Of a stretch of DNA of 64,000 nt, positions 50,649 to 60,072 are shown in pieces. A model generated the notes under the pieces. That model was not told the DNA's origin. It saw only the letters and a list, made by a program, of their open reading frames with translations, and searched no databases. How positions within the stretch are numbered: position 1 is the first letter of the stretch; every line of letters begins with the position of its first letter. Made by a program: the position numbers and the translations under genes. The DNA is from Caulobacter sp. UNC279MFTsu5.1 (GTDB lineage: Bacteria; Pseudomonadota; Alphaproteobacteria; Caulobacterales; Caulobacteraceae), in assembly GCF_900114015.1 (NCBI RefSeq), contig NZ_FORN01000009.1:88872-152871 (forward strand), given 5' to 3'.

Positions 50649-52763
50649 TCATGCCGCCTCGTCGGCTGCCGCCGTGAGACGACGGATGGTTTCGAGCAGG
50701 TCGACGGCCACGATCGGCTTCATCAGGAAGGCGTCGGCGCCGGCCGATAGCCCGGCCACCTGGTGTTCCGGCAGGGCGTTGGCTGTGAGCATCACGATCG
50801 GCGTCGCCGGCGCGCCAGCGTCGCGTTCGGTCCGGCGAATGGAGGCTATGGCTTCGAGGCCGCCCATGACCGGCATCTGCATGTCCATCAGAATGAGATC
50901 GTACCCGCCGGGCTGGAAGCGAGCGACCGCGTCCTGACCATCGACAGCCATGGTCAGATCGACATCCATGCCCTCCAGCATCAGGGCCACGACCCGGCGA
51001 TTGATGTCGTGGTCCTCGGCCAGCATGACTTTCAAGGTGCGCCCAGCATCTAGGGCGGGACTGGCCAGAGCCGGCGAGGACGCGGCCGAGTTCGTCATGT
51101 TCGCTACGGGCAACGTCAGGCGGACCGTGAAGCACGAGCCTTCGCCCGGCGTGGACGCAACCTCGATCTCGCCGTTCATCAGACGCGTTAGGGCCCGTGA
51201 GATCGACAGACCAAGGCCCGTGCCGCCAAACCGCCGCGTGATCGAGCCATCGGCCTGGGCGAAGCGCGCGAACAGACGTTGACCCGTCTCGGCGTCGAAG
51301 CCGATGCCGGTGTCGACGACCGCCAGGGCCAAAGCTTGCACGCCGTCGACCTCCGGCGTGGCGTCAATTCTGACTTCGACGCGGCCGCGCTCCGTGAACT
51401 TGATGGCGTTGGAGACGAGATTGCCCAGCACTTGCCTCAAGCGCGCGGCGTCGCCGATGTGACGCTCGGCGACCTCTGGTGCGATTTCCAGCTCGAAGCT
51501 CAGCCCCTTCTCCTCCGCCTTGGCGCGGAACAGTTCGACAATGGCGCGACACGTCGTGCGCAGATCGAAGGGCTCTGGGTGGATCGCCAGCTCGCCCGCC
51601 TCGACCCGCGCCATGTCCAGTACATCGTTGAGCAGGACTTGCAGAGAGTCGGCGCTGGTCTCGACCAGATGGACCATGTCGCGCTGCTTCGGCGCTAGGT
51701 CGGTTCGGGCCAGAGCCCCGACGACGCCGATGATTCCATTCATGGGCGTGCGGATCTCGTGGCTCATATTGGCCAGAAACTCCGACTTCGAACGGCTAGC
51801 CGCCTCGGCCTTGTTCTTGGCGTTACGCACAGCGGCGAAGGCGCGCTCCAGCCGCTGAGCGCTTCGGTTGCGCGCCCCCAGCGCGGCGGTGGCCGGCACG
51901 GCCGTAGCGAAGATCGAGGCGATCAAGAGCTGGACCATGAACTCCTGCCGGTAGGGGTCCGTAGGCGCTATGAAGGCGATCGGTCCATGACCATTGGCTG
52001 TCAGGGACATGGCGACGAGGCTGGTCGCCAGCACCGACACATAGACCCAGCCTGGTCCGGCCCTGAACGCGATCAGCACTAGAAGCGGCATCACAAGCGT
52101 CAGCGCGATGAACTGGTCCAAGGCGAACGACGCGACAGCGACGACGACGGTGAGGGCCAGCAGAAGAGAACGCTCAAGACGACCGCCTGGGGCGCGGAAG
52201 AGTCTTTCCTGCTTGAAGGGCAAAAGCGCCGCCGGCGTGGCGACGAGCAGGCCCAGACCGTCCTCGAGCATCCATTGCAGCCAGGCGTCCCAGAAGTCGT
52301 TGAATGACCCGTCTATCAGCGCGAGCAGGACTTGGCCGATCAAGGCCTCGGCCGCAGCGGCGCTCAGGGCGATAAGCGCGAAAATGAACAGGCGCCTGGG
52401 CCGCGACAGATCGAGCGCAGCGCCGCAAAAGGTGCGGGTCGCCACCGCACTGGCAAAGGCCAGGGCTTGGTTGAGGCTACTGAACAGGATTGCATGCGTC
52501 AGGTCGATCCGGCCGATCCAATTGTGGACCAGGTCGACGCTGAAGCAGGCCAGGCAGAAGGCTAGGCCCAATCGAGGCGGCAGCATCAGGATTCCAGCGA
52601 GCAGAACGCCATTCGAGGGAAAGAACGCCACCGCGTCGCTGATGTCTCGGCAGAACAGCCAGATGCAGAGCTCGACGGCTACATATGCGACGAACAGCGC
52701 TGCGGCGGCAGGCAGGCCCTGCCGGTGAGCGGAATGGCGATAGAGCTGAAGGCGCGAAGCCAT
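50649..52763 (-). CDS. MASE1-domain hybrid histidine kinase
   Basis: 704 residues from ATG 52763; an open frame extends upstream to 52967 without a better start. Residues 15-295 hold eight or so membrane helices of MASE1 type. The dimerisation domain has His335 in [12 protein letters not shown]. The ATPase domain has the N box ([11 protein letters not shown]), G1 (DTGIGFD) and G2 (GGTGLGLSI). A C-terminal receiver has the phospho-acceptor Asp627 in LILMDMQMP. It should autophosphorylate on a membrane signal and pass phosphate to its own receiver. No histidine phosphotransferase or partner is nearby. Confidence 0.9.
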   Translation of the reverse strand: MASRLQLYRHSAHRQGLPAAAALFVAYVAVELCIWLFCRDISDAVAFFPSNGVLLAGILMLPPRLGLAFCLACFSVDLVHNWIGRIDLTHAILFSSLNQALAFASAVATRTFCGAALDLSRPRRLFIFALIALSAAAAEALIGQVLLALIDGSFNDFWDAWLQWMLEDGLGLLVATPAALLPFKQERLFRAPGGRLERSLLLALTVVVAVASFALDQFIALTLVMPLLVLIAFRAGPGWVYVSVLATSLVAMSLTANGHGPIAFIAPTDPYRQEFMVQLLIASIFATAVPATAALGARNRSAQRLERAFAAVRNAKNKAEAASRSKSEFLANMSHEIRTPMNGIIGVVGALARTDLAPKQRDMVHLVETSADSLQVLLNDVLDMARVEAGELAIHPEPFDLRTTCRAIVELFRAKAEEKGLSFELEIAPEVAERHIGDAARLRQVLGNLVSNAIKFTERGRVEVRIDATPEVDGVQALALAVVDTGIGFDAETGQRLFARFAQADGSITRRFGGTGLGLSISRALTRLMNGEIEVASTPGEGSCFTVRLTLPVANMTNSAASSPALASPALDAGRTLKVMLAEDHDINRRVVALMLEGMDVDLTMAVDGQDAVARFQPGGYDLILMDMQMPVMGGLEAIASIRRTERDAGAPATPIVMLTANALPEHQVAGLSAGADAFLMKPIVAVDLLETIRRLTAAADEAA

Positions 52764-53351
52764 GCTTAGGCCGCGCTGGCCCTGGAGATGTCGAAAGACC
52801 TGACGCACCGCGGCGCTAGAGGAGGGGCTTTGTTTTGCGAGCGGTCTTGCGACGAGTTCATTTGCATTTTCCCCCAACGTAACCGTCGGAGCAGAAGAGC
52901 CAGTCTGGCTCAACGGACGGTAAAATTCGAAAGTGCAGATTGTCGCACCCCAAAGGAGAGCAACCACACGTGGTTAGGGCAGGCTGGCCGAGGAATGTTG
53001 AGCCCCATTGCCGGGTCGCCGGATGTTTCGGCAGCTTTTCACTGGCGTATGCGCCGAGGCTGAGGCGCCGCGCACCTCTTTGGGCGGCGGCGCGGAGGGG
53101 AGCGGGAAGATGGGCGGTGAACTAAGCTCGCTCGAAAATGACCTGCTCGTCGGACAAAAGCTCGGCGGGATCGTCGGCCGCGCGCCTGGACCACTCGGCT
53201 TTCGTGTGCGGAAGCGGGCCCACGCGATCGCGGGCGCTGAAGCCTGGGATCAGACGGCAGCCTCTGTCCGGGACAATCGCCTAGCCTATCATCCAGCCTT
53301 GAAGTCGCTTTGCACCTCCGCAGGGTTTCAAGGTCGGCGCTGCTTTTTGTT
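52764..53351. other. Intergenic region, nothing recognised
   Basis: 588 bases upstream of the kinase. A plus-strand frame from 53008 lacks recognisable motifs and a ribosome binding site. The kinase promoter should lie in the left part. Confidence 0.35.
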
Positions 53352-53840
53352 TCAGATCACGCGATCGGCCTCGACCAGAGCCAGGGCCTCGTTGAGAATT
53401 TGGGCGCGCGCTTCCACCGCCGTCAGGCGGCGGCGCAGGAATTCTGAGAGATAGGCGATGGCTTGGAGACGTCCCTGGGGCAGAAGGTCCAGAAACTCGC
53501 GGATATCCTGAGCCGAACCGCCCAGTTCACGCAGCGCCAACGCCGCTTCGATCCGCACCTGTTGATCGGGCGAATAGAAGCGCACGCCATTGAGGCCCCG
53601 TTCAGACTCGGTGATGCCACGTTCCTCCAGGTTGTGCAGCGCCTTGAGGCTGACACCCTGCCAGCGCGCCACCTCGCCGATCTGGGCGCGGGAAGCCGGG
53701 CGGGCTTTGCCACGGGCGATCCGCATCAGGGCGCGGGTGCGAGCCTGGGCCTGGCCATCGTCGAGGCGGGTAGGGAGGTCGCCGGAGAAGCCGAGGTCCG
53801 GTAGCAGGGCGATCTTGGCGCGGCTGCGCGAGGCGTGCAT
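53352..53840 (-). CDS. MerR-like transcriptional regulator
   Basis: 162 residues from ATG 53840. A basic N-terminal arm of about 50 residues precedes a MerR-type winged helix: IGEVARWQGVSLKALHNLEERGI, a wing with NGVRFYSPDQQVRIEAAL, then helices LRELGGSAQDIREFLDLL. A short coiled-coil-like C-terminus follows, with no metal-binding Cys, so it is probably a ligand- or aromatic-responsive member. It sits next to remnants of a protocatechuate operon that it may once have controlled. Confidence 0.7.
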   Translation of the reverse strand: MHASRSRAKIALLPDLGFSGDLPTRLDDGQAQARTRALMRIARGKARPASRAQIGEVARWQGVSLKALHNLEERGITESERGLNGVRFYSPDQQVRIEAALALRELGGSAQDIREFLDLLPQGRLQAIAYLSEFLRRRLTAVEARAQILNEALALVEADRVI

Positions 53841-53919
53841 GGGATGAATGTCTCCTGTCGAAGGCGCTCTCTACTCGGCCAGTTCGGCCATCACCTCAGC
53901 GGCCTCTGTGAAGGCGGTG

Positions 53920-54150
53920 CTGGCCGCCGAGCTGCGGATTCGGCCAAGGTTTCGGCGTCGGGGTGATCGAGGCAGGTCGCGGTGATCTGCGCGGCTGCCG
54001 GCGGGTCGATCACCCCGACGTCCGCCTGCGCTTGCGACAGGGAGGACTCGAAGCGCAGGGCCGCGTCCAGCCTGGCCTCGTCACCGAACACTGCAAGCAT
54101 GACGGGCGAGGTGAAGGGCTGGGCGCGGATCAGGGATGGCAAGGACAGGG
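53920..54150 (-). pseudogene. pcaB: 5' fragment of a 3-carboxy-cis,cis-muconate cycloisomerase gene
   Basis: Minus-strand frame with FTSPVMLAVFGDEARLDAAL, then RFESSLSQAQADVGVI and AAAQITATC. These match the N-terminal 75 or so residues of PcaB in the fumarase/lyase superfamily. Homology ends after about residue 90; the frame then stops at about 53891. The remaining 350 residues, including the catalytic loop, are missing. It directly follows the pcaG fragment on the same strand, as in normal pca operons. Confidence 0.55.
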
Positions 54151-54161
54151 CTCCATCGATC

Positions 54162-54283
54162 TCAGAGGTCGAGAAGGCGGTTTTGCGTTCGCCTCGCAAG
54201 ACCATGTCGAAGCGGCGTACGGCGAGGCTGTCTGGGTCCGCAGCCTGGTGGGCGACGAGCCTGTCGCGCCGCTCTGAAGGGAC
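54162..54283 (-). pseudogene. pcaG: 3' fragment of protocatechuate 3,4-dioxygenase alpha subunit gene
   Basis: The minus strand encodes VPSERRDRLVAHQ, then LAVRRFDMVLRGERKTAF, which matches the C-terminus of PcaG (VP-ERR-TLIA, then RFDI-LQGE-ETVFFD). The expected ending FFDL-stop is present if one T is restored: TTC-TCGACCTCTGA at 54162. A one-base deletion therefore fuses the frame into the pcaB fragment. Everything upstream of residue 150 or so is absent. Confidence 0.5.
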
Positions 54284-54462
54284 GACCCCATCAACCGCGA
54301 CCAGGCGGCGTTGGACCAGTTGTCTCGGTCAGGGTGTGCCGGGATCCTGACCAGCGGCTGGCGCGGCGAACGAGCCACGGTCGAGGCGTCGGGCGCTTGC
54401 CGTGACGGCGGCTGGCGGGCGTCTTCTCGCGAGGAGGGCCGGATCAGGCTCATGACGCTTGC

Positions 54463-55372
54463 CTAGACGCGCTCGAAAGACAGAGCCGCGCCCTGGCCGA
54501 CGCCGATGCAGAGGGTCGCCAGGCCGCGCTTGCCGCCGGTTGCTTCCAGTTGGCGAAGCGCCGTCAAAACGAGCCGCGCGCCAGACGCGCCCAGGGGGTG
54601 GCCGAGCGCGATGGCCCCGCCGTTGGGGTTCACGCGCTCGTCGTCATCAGTCAGAGACAGTTGGCGCAGCACCGCCAGGCACTGGGCGGCGAAGGCTTCG
54701 TTCAGTTCGACAACGTCGAAGTCCCGGATCGATTGGCCGGTCCGCGCCAGGAGCTTGCGGACGGCCGGCACGGGGCCGACGCCCATGACGCGGGGCTCGA
54801 CCCCCGCGGTGGCGTAGCCGGTGACCCGGGCGCGCGGCGATAGGCCATGTTTGCGCACGGCGGCTTCGGACGCGATCAGCAGGCCCACCGAACCGTCGTT
54901 GACGCCCGAGGCGTTGCCGGCCGTGATCGTGCCGCCTTCGCGCACGACCGGCTTCAGCTTGGCCAGAGCATCGATCGTGGTCTCGCGCGGGTGCTCATCG
55001 CGATTGACAATGGTGGGGCCGGCCTTGCCGGGAACCTCGACGGCGACAATTTCGCCGTCGAAGAAGCCGCTGGCGATGGCGGCGGCGGCCTTTTGCTGGC
55101 TGCGCAGGGCGAAGGCGTCCTGGTCCTCGCGATTGACGCCATAGTCGCTGGCTACGTTCTCGGCTGTCTCCGGCATGGAGTCGACGCCGTACAGCTTGCG
55201 CATGGCCGGATTGACGAAGCGCCAGCCGATGGTGGTGTCGAAGATCTCGGCGTTGCGCGAAAAGGCGCTGTCGGCCTTGCCCATCACGAACGGGGCGCGG
55301 CTCATGCTTTCGACACCGCCGGCGACGATCAGATCGGCCGTGCCCGAACCGAGCACTTGGCCGAAAGCGCGC
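54463..55372 (-). pseudogene. pcaF: 5'-truncated beta-ketoadipyl-CoA thiolase gene
   Basis: About 300 residues of a thiolase are intact, from GTADLIVAGGVESMSRAPFV to [15 protein letters not shown]. They include [18 protein letters not shown] and [17 protein letters not shown]. PcaF/PaaJ is the closest type, from MPETAENVA and CIGVGQG. The first 90 or so residues, with the nucleophilic Cys, are missing. The minus-strand frame continues to 55638 only through unrelated DNA from the gene fragment at 55376-55980. The chain cannot form an acyl-enzyme, so it is inactive. Confidence 0.8.
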
Positions 55373-55375
55373 TCA

Positions 55376-55980
55376 GCGAGCTTTACGGGGATGCGGTGCT
55401 CAAGGCGCACCAGGACTTCAAGAGCCAGCTCTATGATGGAAGTTTCGGCTATCGGGTCATGGAGAGGCTGCGCAACCACGCCCAGCATCAGGGTCTGGCC
55501 GTCAACAGCCAGACCTTTAGCGGACGCTGGCTTTTCGATCCCGAAGAACAGACGCGCCGCCGGATCCAGTCCTTCACCCCGGAACTGGATTTGACCCAAA
55601 TGGCCTTGCTGCCCAAGTGGCGGGCCCTGGCGGCGCAATACGCCGCCATGCGAGAGGCTGATCCCGAGCTCCCCGAACGGCTCAACCTCCTGAGGCTGGT
55701 GCGCGTCTATATGAGCGACCTGGGCAAGATTATGATCTGGCTCCGGGACGGGTTTGACGCGGATTTGGACGCCTGGTCCAAGGCGATCACGGCCTATCGA
55801 GATCTCATCCCGGAGCGCGATGAGGCCGCCTCGCTATCGGGCACTCGGGCGATCAGGATTCGCGACTACGAGGTCCTTGAGGAGATGTCGATCTCGGACA
55901 CCGTGCTGGAAGACATTCGTCAGCTTCAGGACGAGAACCGGCCTCTCACGCGGCACGACCTCTTTGAGATGCGGATTTGA
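55376..55980 (+). pseudogene. 3' portion of an unknown gene
   Basis: About 200 residues in an open frame with normal composition: DFKSQLYDGSFGYRVMERL, then SFTPELDLTQMALLPKWRAL, then MSDLGKIMIWLRDGFDADLD and a C-terminus LTRHDLFEMRI. I do not recognise the family. It abuts the broken end of the thiolase, so its 5' part was probably removed by the same event. A GTG at 55396 could give a short product of 194 residues. The protein looks soluble and helical. Confidence 0.5.
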
Positions 55981-56062
55981 GATGGCCGCCGCGGGCGCTT
56001 GGCGGGGTCGGGGTGATGCGGGTCCCGCCTCGGCGCGGCCTCGGTCTTCAAGACCCAGGCGT

Positions 56063-56089
56063 TGAGAGTCCGGTTTCTGGAGGCGTGCC
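56063..56089 (+). repeat. Direct repeat, left copy
   Basis: 27 bases with 22 matches to 58077-58103, sharing GTTTCTGGAGGC exactly. The two copies are in the same orientation and enclose the AlbA_2-like and membrane protein genes. A weaker third relative (AACGTCCGGTTCTTGAAG) is at 62449. Confidence 0.4.
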
Positions 56090-56138
56090 GCTACACTTGG
56101 TTGCGGAGGTCGTGTTCCCGGTCGGGATAATCGGCCAA

Positions 56139-57080
56139 TCAAATCTCAGGCCAAGGATGCATCACTCCTTGCTGATAGACCGGCATAACGCTTACCGCGC
56201 CGCGCCACCGGCCAATGAAACCATGCGCGGCGATCCGGATGGAGAATTGGCGGAAATCCGTCTTGCCCGATTTGCTGACAAGGGTCGTCAGCACGTGCTG
56301 TTGGCCCTTGAATAACGGCTGATGCGACGTCGGGGTAAAATGATAGACATACCGCTTCCCAGCCCATCGCATGTCCGGGTCTTCCTCAATGGCCTGCCCG
56401 ACGTACTGCCACGTTGGCCAACTTCCCTCCTCAAAGGTTAGGTCGTCGTGCAGCGTTAGAGTCACCGAGAAGTATTTCACCAGCGCGGGCGACATGTTTT
56501 CGATGCGGATTTGGTAGAAAGACACGCCGCCTTCGTTGCTGACGTTCAGGATGTCGGCCGTGATCAGTGGTTCATCTGACCGACGCATCAAATCCTTGAT
56601 CTCGTGATCGTACATTTTCAGGATTTTACGGTCGTGTCTCCGGTAGTAGACGTGATCATAACGCGACTGGTGCGGTGCCAAGGTGATCGCCTGCGGGACA
56701 TTGATGACGAAGGCATACCGGCCGTTGTTCAGGCGGACTTCGTGGACGCTCAGGCCGACTATCTGGGGTTCGGTGTTGCCCGTGATGATGTCGGCGATCA
56801 CGTCGGCTTTGGCGTCGTCCATCGTCACGCCATCGTCCAGTTCGGTCGCGACGTTCGTGGTCTTGTCCTCCCGCATGCCGTAATAGACTCGGCCCCCGGC
56901 GGCGTTCGCCAGAGCGGTAATGTCTTTGACCAGCGAGGCGCGGACTTTCTCCTTGGCCGGACCATGGATCAGAATGGCCTCGGACTGTTTGAAGTCCACG
57001 GTGAGACTTTCAGGCGTGCCAATCAGGGCCTCAAGGTCGGCTTGGGTCCATTCGGCTAATGGCTTCACAGCGATCCTCAC
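56139..57080 (-). CDS. AlbA_2 (Schlafen-like) domain protein
   Basis: 313 residues from ATG 57080. The N-terminal 150 residues fit the AlbA_2/Schlafen domain: LIGTPESLTVDFKQSE, where the Glu-Ser and Phe-Lys are typical, then LVKDITALANAAGGRVYYGM and a third strand YVYYRR-like YDHVYYRRHDRKILKM. The C-terminal half is a beta-rich domain that I do not recognise. AlbA_2 proteins are annotated as ATP-binding or nucleic-acid-binding, and several act as nucleases in defence. It diverges from a small membrane protein gene 50 bases away. Codon use looks less strongly GC-biased than in its neighbours. Confidence 0.75.
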   Translation of the reverse strand: MRIAVKPLAEWTQADLEALIGTPESLTVDFKQSEAILIHGPAKEKVRASLVKDITALANAAGGRVYYGMREDKTTNVATELDDGVTMDDAKADVIADIITGNTEPQIVGLSVHEVRLNNGRYAFVINVPQAITLAPHQSRYDHVYYRRHDRKILKMYDHEIKDLMRRSDEPLITADILNVSNEGGVSFYQIRIENMSPALVKYFSVTLTLHDDLTFEEGSWPTWQYVGQAIEEDPDMRWAGKRYVYHFTPTSHQPLFKGQQHVLTTLVSKSGKTDFRQFSIRIAAHGFIGRWRGAVSVMPVYQQGVMHPWPEI

Positions 57081-57130
57081 GGCTATCGGTCCAACTGGAC
57101 CATAGACGGAATCGCCCTCACAATTGGAGG

Positions 57131-57784
57131 ATGAAAAAGCTCTGGGAGACCATCAAGGCGGTTGTCGAGACCATGGGGACGGGGATCACCGTGCTTGGGT
57201 TCTTCGGCATCGCCACGGGCGCGGCCTTATTGACCATGCTGAAAGGCTGGTTGCCGCCGGTCACGGCCTTCTACATAGCCCACAGGTTCGCGGTTGGGCT
57301 GACGTTCGGCGCCATCATCGCGGGCCTGCTGGTCGGGATGTTCTGGGCCTATGAAACCCGCTTCGGCGAAGCCGCGAGGGAGCGAAAGGCAAAGCTGGCC
57401 GCGAAGGATCGTTCCGCCGTGCTGAACGGCGGCTACCTCTTCGTGAACAGCGTGGACGGCCTCATGACACATGTCGATCCCGAGCATGAGGACCGTTGGA
57501 GCCGCTTCCACGAGAAAGCCGTGGTCGAAAAGCTCAACGAGGCCGCCGGCCTTGAGGGCGTCTTGAATCGCATGGGCATTCGGATGCACATGGAGCCGCG
57601 CCCACAGGGGAGGCTCTATGAGCTTGCTCTGTTTAGTGAGCGGCTATCGCAGCTGCTTCCACTATTGCAGCACAATTTGCTTGAACAGATTGAGCGGAAA
57701 TCCGGAGAATTCGAAGTAGATGCCCGAAAACGGGCGAGCCATTTTCCGGATGGCCAACAGCGGCTGCTCGAAAACTATCGATGA
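57131..57784 (+). CDS. Two-helix membrane protein of unknown function
   Basis: 217 residues from ATG 57131 with GGAGG upstream. Two transmembrane helices (about residues 18-37 and 50-75: TGITVLGFFGIATGAALLTM, then VGLTFGAIIAGLLVGMFWAY) are followed by a 140-residue charged cytoplasmic domain rich in helices. No family recognised. It is divergently paired with the AlbA_2-like gene within a repeat-flanked insert. A membrane effector with a nucleic-acid-sensing partner is one possible reading, purely by analogy with defence gene pairs. Confidence 0.65.
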   Translation: MKKLWETIKAVVETMGTGITVLGFFGIATGAALLTMLKGWLPPVTAFYIAHRFAVGLTFGAIIAGLLVGMFWAYETRFGEAARERKAKLAAKDRSAVLNGGYLFVNSVDGLMTHVDPEHEDRWSRFHEKAVVEKLNEAAGLEGVLNRMGIRMHMEPRPQGRLYELALFSERLSQLLPLLQHNLLEQIERKSGEFEVDARKRASHFPDGQQRLLENYR

Positions 57785-58151
57785 TCGCCAAGGGGCTCAG
57801 CACGTGGTGAGTTGGGTGTGGACGTGGGCGTTGGCCAGCCCAAGCCAGCGCCCTGATCGGCCGCGTCTGCGGGGCGAGCGGGCGCGACCGACGCAGGGCT
57901 TGCCCTAAGCGGTAGAGGCTGGCGGGCCGGCGCCTCGACGCGAGTGGGAATTGTTCAAACGACCTGCGAGATGCATCGTCCCCCGAGGCGATGGTTCGGT
58001 TGTAGTGAGTGGAACGAAGGTTAGCGGCGGCACCAGTTAGTTCCGGCCGGCGGACCAGGCGGCTGGACCTTGGTGCTGAACGTCCAGTTTCTGGAGGCAC
58101 GCCAAAGGCGGCTCATGGCGCAAGGCAGCATGAATGGGCCGCCCGCACCGT
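57785..58151. other. Intergenic region containing the right direct repeat
   Basis: 367 bases with no recognisable gene. It includes the repeat at 58077-58103. The short minus-strand frame across it lacks any motif. Confidence 0.4.
58077..58103 (+). repeat. Direct repeat, right copy
   Basis: 22 of 27 bases match 56063-56089. With the left copy it encloses a segment of about 2.0 kb. No integrase or transposase gene is inside. Confidence 0.4.
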
Positions 58152-59093
58152 TCAGTTTTGAGAAACGAATACCCTGCTCGGGAAGCTTTGGTCGATAACG
58201 TCCAGGAAGGCGCGAACCTTGGCCCCCACCAGACGTCGGGAGCTTTGCAGCGCCCAGATCTCCACTGGCGGCGTGTCCTCCACGCCCCATAGGACCAGTC
58301 GCCCCGCGGCGACGTCGTCGGCGACCAGAAGCTTGGGCAGCAGGGCGATTCCCGCCCCCGCTATGGCCGCGTCACGCACCATCAGCAGCGACGACAGGCG
58401 TAGCACGGGCTGGGGCTTCATCGTCAGCGTCCCCCCCTCGACGGACCGCATGCGCCAAAGGCGGTTTGGCGGCATGGCGGTGAGCACGACCGCCCCGACC
58501 GGGATTTCGCCTGGCTCCATCGCCTCGATAGCAAGCCTGGGCAGGCTTGGAGCGGCCACGATCAGCCGCTCGTCGGTCAGGAAACGTCGCCCGACCAGGC
58601 GCTCGTCGGGCGCCGGGTCGATGCGGATCACCAGGTCGAAATCTTCCTCGACCGGATCGACCCGGCGGTCATCGGCGACGATCTCCAGCTGCACGTCCGG
58701 ATAGGCCAGCGCGAAGCGCGCGCCGATGCGACCGAGGGCCACGTGCGCGAACACGACCGGCGCGCTGACGCGCAGGCGGCCGCGCGGGACCGAAGCGCCG
58801 AAAACGATGGCCTCTCCCGCCTCGGTGATCTCGGCGAGCAGCCCCTCGGTGCGCGCATGCAGGGCGCGACCTTCTTCAGTCAGGCGCAGGGTGTGCGTGC
58901 CGCGGTCCATCAGCCTAACGCCCAAGCTCTGCTCCAACTCCGCCACCCGGCGTGACAGGGTCGCTTTGGACCTGCCGGAGAAACGCGCGGCGCGGCTGAA
59001 GCCGCCTTGGGCGGCCACGAGGTTGAAGTCGGTGAGGGCGGCTAGATCCACGGTTTGTCTCAAATTCGGAACAACTTGTTCCAGATATGCCAT
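58152..59093 (-). CDS. LysR family transcriptional regulator
   Basis: 313 residues from ATG 59093. The frame stays open to 59834 but upstream of 59093 it lies over the divergent gene. The LysR helix-turn-helix (residues 18-75) reads LTDFNLVAAQGGFSRAARF, then KATLSRRVAELEQSLGVRLMDR. The two-lobed effector domain follows (GRLRVSAPVVFAH, then DFDLVIRID). It belongs to the AaeR/DsdC-like group that typically controls a divergent gene. That target would be the NmrA-like gene 78 bases away. Confidence 0.92.
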   Translation of the reverse strand: MAYLEQVVPNLRQTVDLAALTDFNLVAAQGGFSRAARFSGRSKATLSRRVAELEQSLGVRLMDRGTHTLRLTEEGRALHARTEGLLAEITEAGEAIVFGASVPRGRLRVSAPVVFAHVALGRIGARFALAYPDVQLEIVADDRRVDPVEEDFDLVIRIDPAPDERLVGRRFLTDERLIVAAPSLPRLAIEAMEPGEIPVGAVVLTAMPPNRLWRMRSVEGGTLTMKPQPVLRLSSLLMVRDAAIAGAGIALLPKLLVADDVAAGRLVLWGVEDTPPVEIWALQSSRRLVGAKVRAFLDVIDQSFPSRVFVSQN

Positions 59094-59171
59094 CTTCTCC
59101 GCAAACCCGGAACGTCTATCTTCAACCTCAAGCCACGGCGCCTTCCGCGCCTCTCCTGAGGAGATTTGAAA

Positions 59172-60050
59172 ATGACGATTCTGGTCACGGGCAGCACCGG
59201 CGCCGTCGGCTCCCAAGTCCTGACCCATCTGCAAGGTCAAGGCGCCGAAGTACGCGCCCTGACGCGCTCGCCGGAAAAGGCTCAAGTCCCGGCTGGCGTC
59301 ATCCCGGTCGGCGGCGAGCTCGGGGACATCGACTCCCTCCGCTCGGCCATGAGCGGCGTCAGCACCCTGTTTCTGCTGGTCCCCAACCTGGCTGACGAGC
59401 TGACCCAGGCCATGCTCGCGCTCACTGTCGCGCGTGAGGCCGGCGTCAAGGGCGTGGTCTATCTGTCGGTGTTCAGGGGCGAGGCCTATGCAGACGTGCC
59501 GCACTTCGCGGGCAAGGCCACGGTTGAACGGATGATCCAGGTGCTCGCCCTGCCGGCGACCGTGCTGCGGCCGGCCTATTTCATCCAGAATGACCTGCGC
59601 CAGAAGGACCTGCTGCTGGGGCCGGGCGTCTATGGCGCCCCGATCGGCGCCAAGGGCGTATCCATGGTCGATATCCGCGACATCGCCGCCGCCGCCGCCA
59701 CTGAGCTCCTGCGGCGCGAACGTGCGCCGAGCCCGCTTCCCCACGAAACCTACGACCTCGTCGGACCCGACAGCCTGACCGGACAATCCATCGCGGACAT
59801 CTGGACCGAAACGCTCGGCCGCCCCGTCCGCCACGGCGGCGACGACCTCGCCATCATGGAGCAGCGGATGAAGGCCATGCTACCCGGTTGGCACGCCCTG
59901 GATTTGCGCTTGATGTTCCAGCGTTACCAGAGCGACGGCGCGGTGGCCGATCCCGTGGCGATCGAGCGGCTCACGGCCCTGCTCGGCCGCGCCCCGCGAT
60001 CCTATCGCGATTTCGCCCGCGACGCCGCCGCCCAGTGGGCCGCAGCCTGA
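59172..60050 (+). CDS. NmrA-like NAD(P)-binding protein
   Basis: 292 residues from ATG 59172, with GAGGAG upstream. The atypical SDR Rossmann motif TGSTGAVG (residues 6-13) is followed by ALTRSPEKA and LADELTQ. There is no YxxxK catalytic pair, as in NmrA/HSCARG proteins and quinone oxidoreductases of the QOR2 type. Its role could be NADPH-dependent quinone reduction or redox sensing. It is divergent from LysR gene 58152-59093, a common arrangement. Confidence 0.88.
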   Translation: MTILVTGSTGAVGSQVLTHLQGQGAEVRALTRSPEKAQVPAGVIPVGGELGDIDSLRSAMSGVSTLFLLVPNLADELTQAMLALTVAREAGVKGVVYLSVFRGEAYADVPHFAGKATVERMIQVLALPATVLRPAYFIQNDLRQKDLLLGPGVYGAPIGAKGVSMVDIRDIAAAAATELLRRERAPSPLPHETYDLVGPDSLTGQSIADIWTETLGRPVRHGGDDLAIMEQRMKAMLPGWHALDLRLMFQRYQSDGAVADPVAIERLTALLGRAPRSYRDFARDAAAQWAAA

Positions 60051-60072
60051 TAACCGAATCCAGGAGAGCTCC

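Noticed and set aside
54463..55638. Thiolase as an intact 391-residue gene from 55638
   Set aside because: The first 90 codons read through unrelated plus-strand coding DNA, and the nucleophilic Cys is absent. It is a truncated pseudogene.
59094..59834. Upstream extension of the LysR gene to 560 residues
   Set aside because: The extension lies antisense to the NmrA-like gene; the winged helix starts right after ATG 59093.
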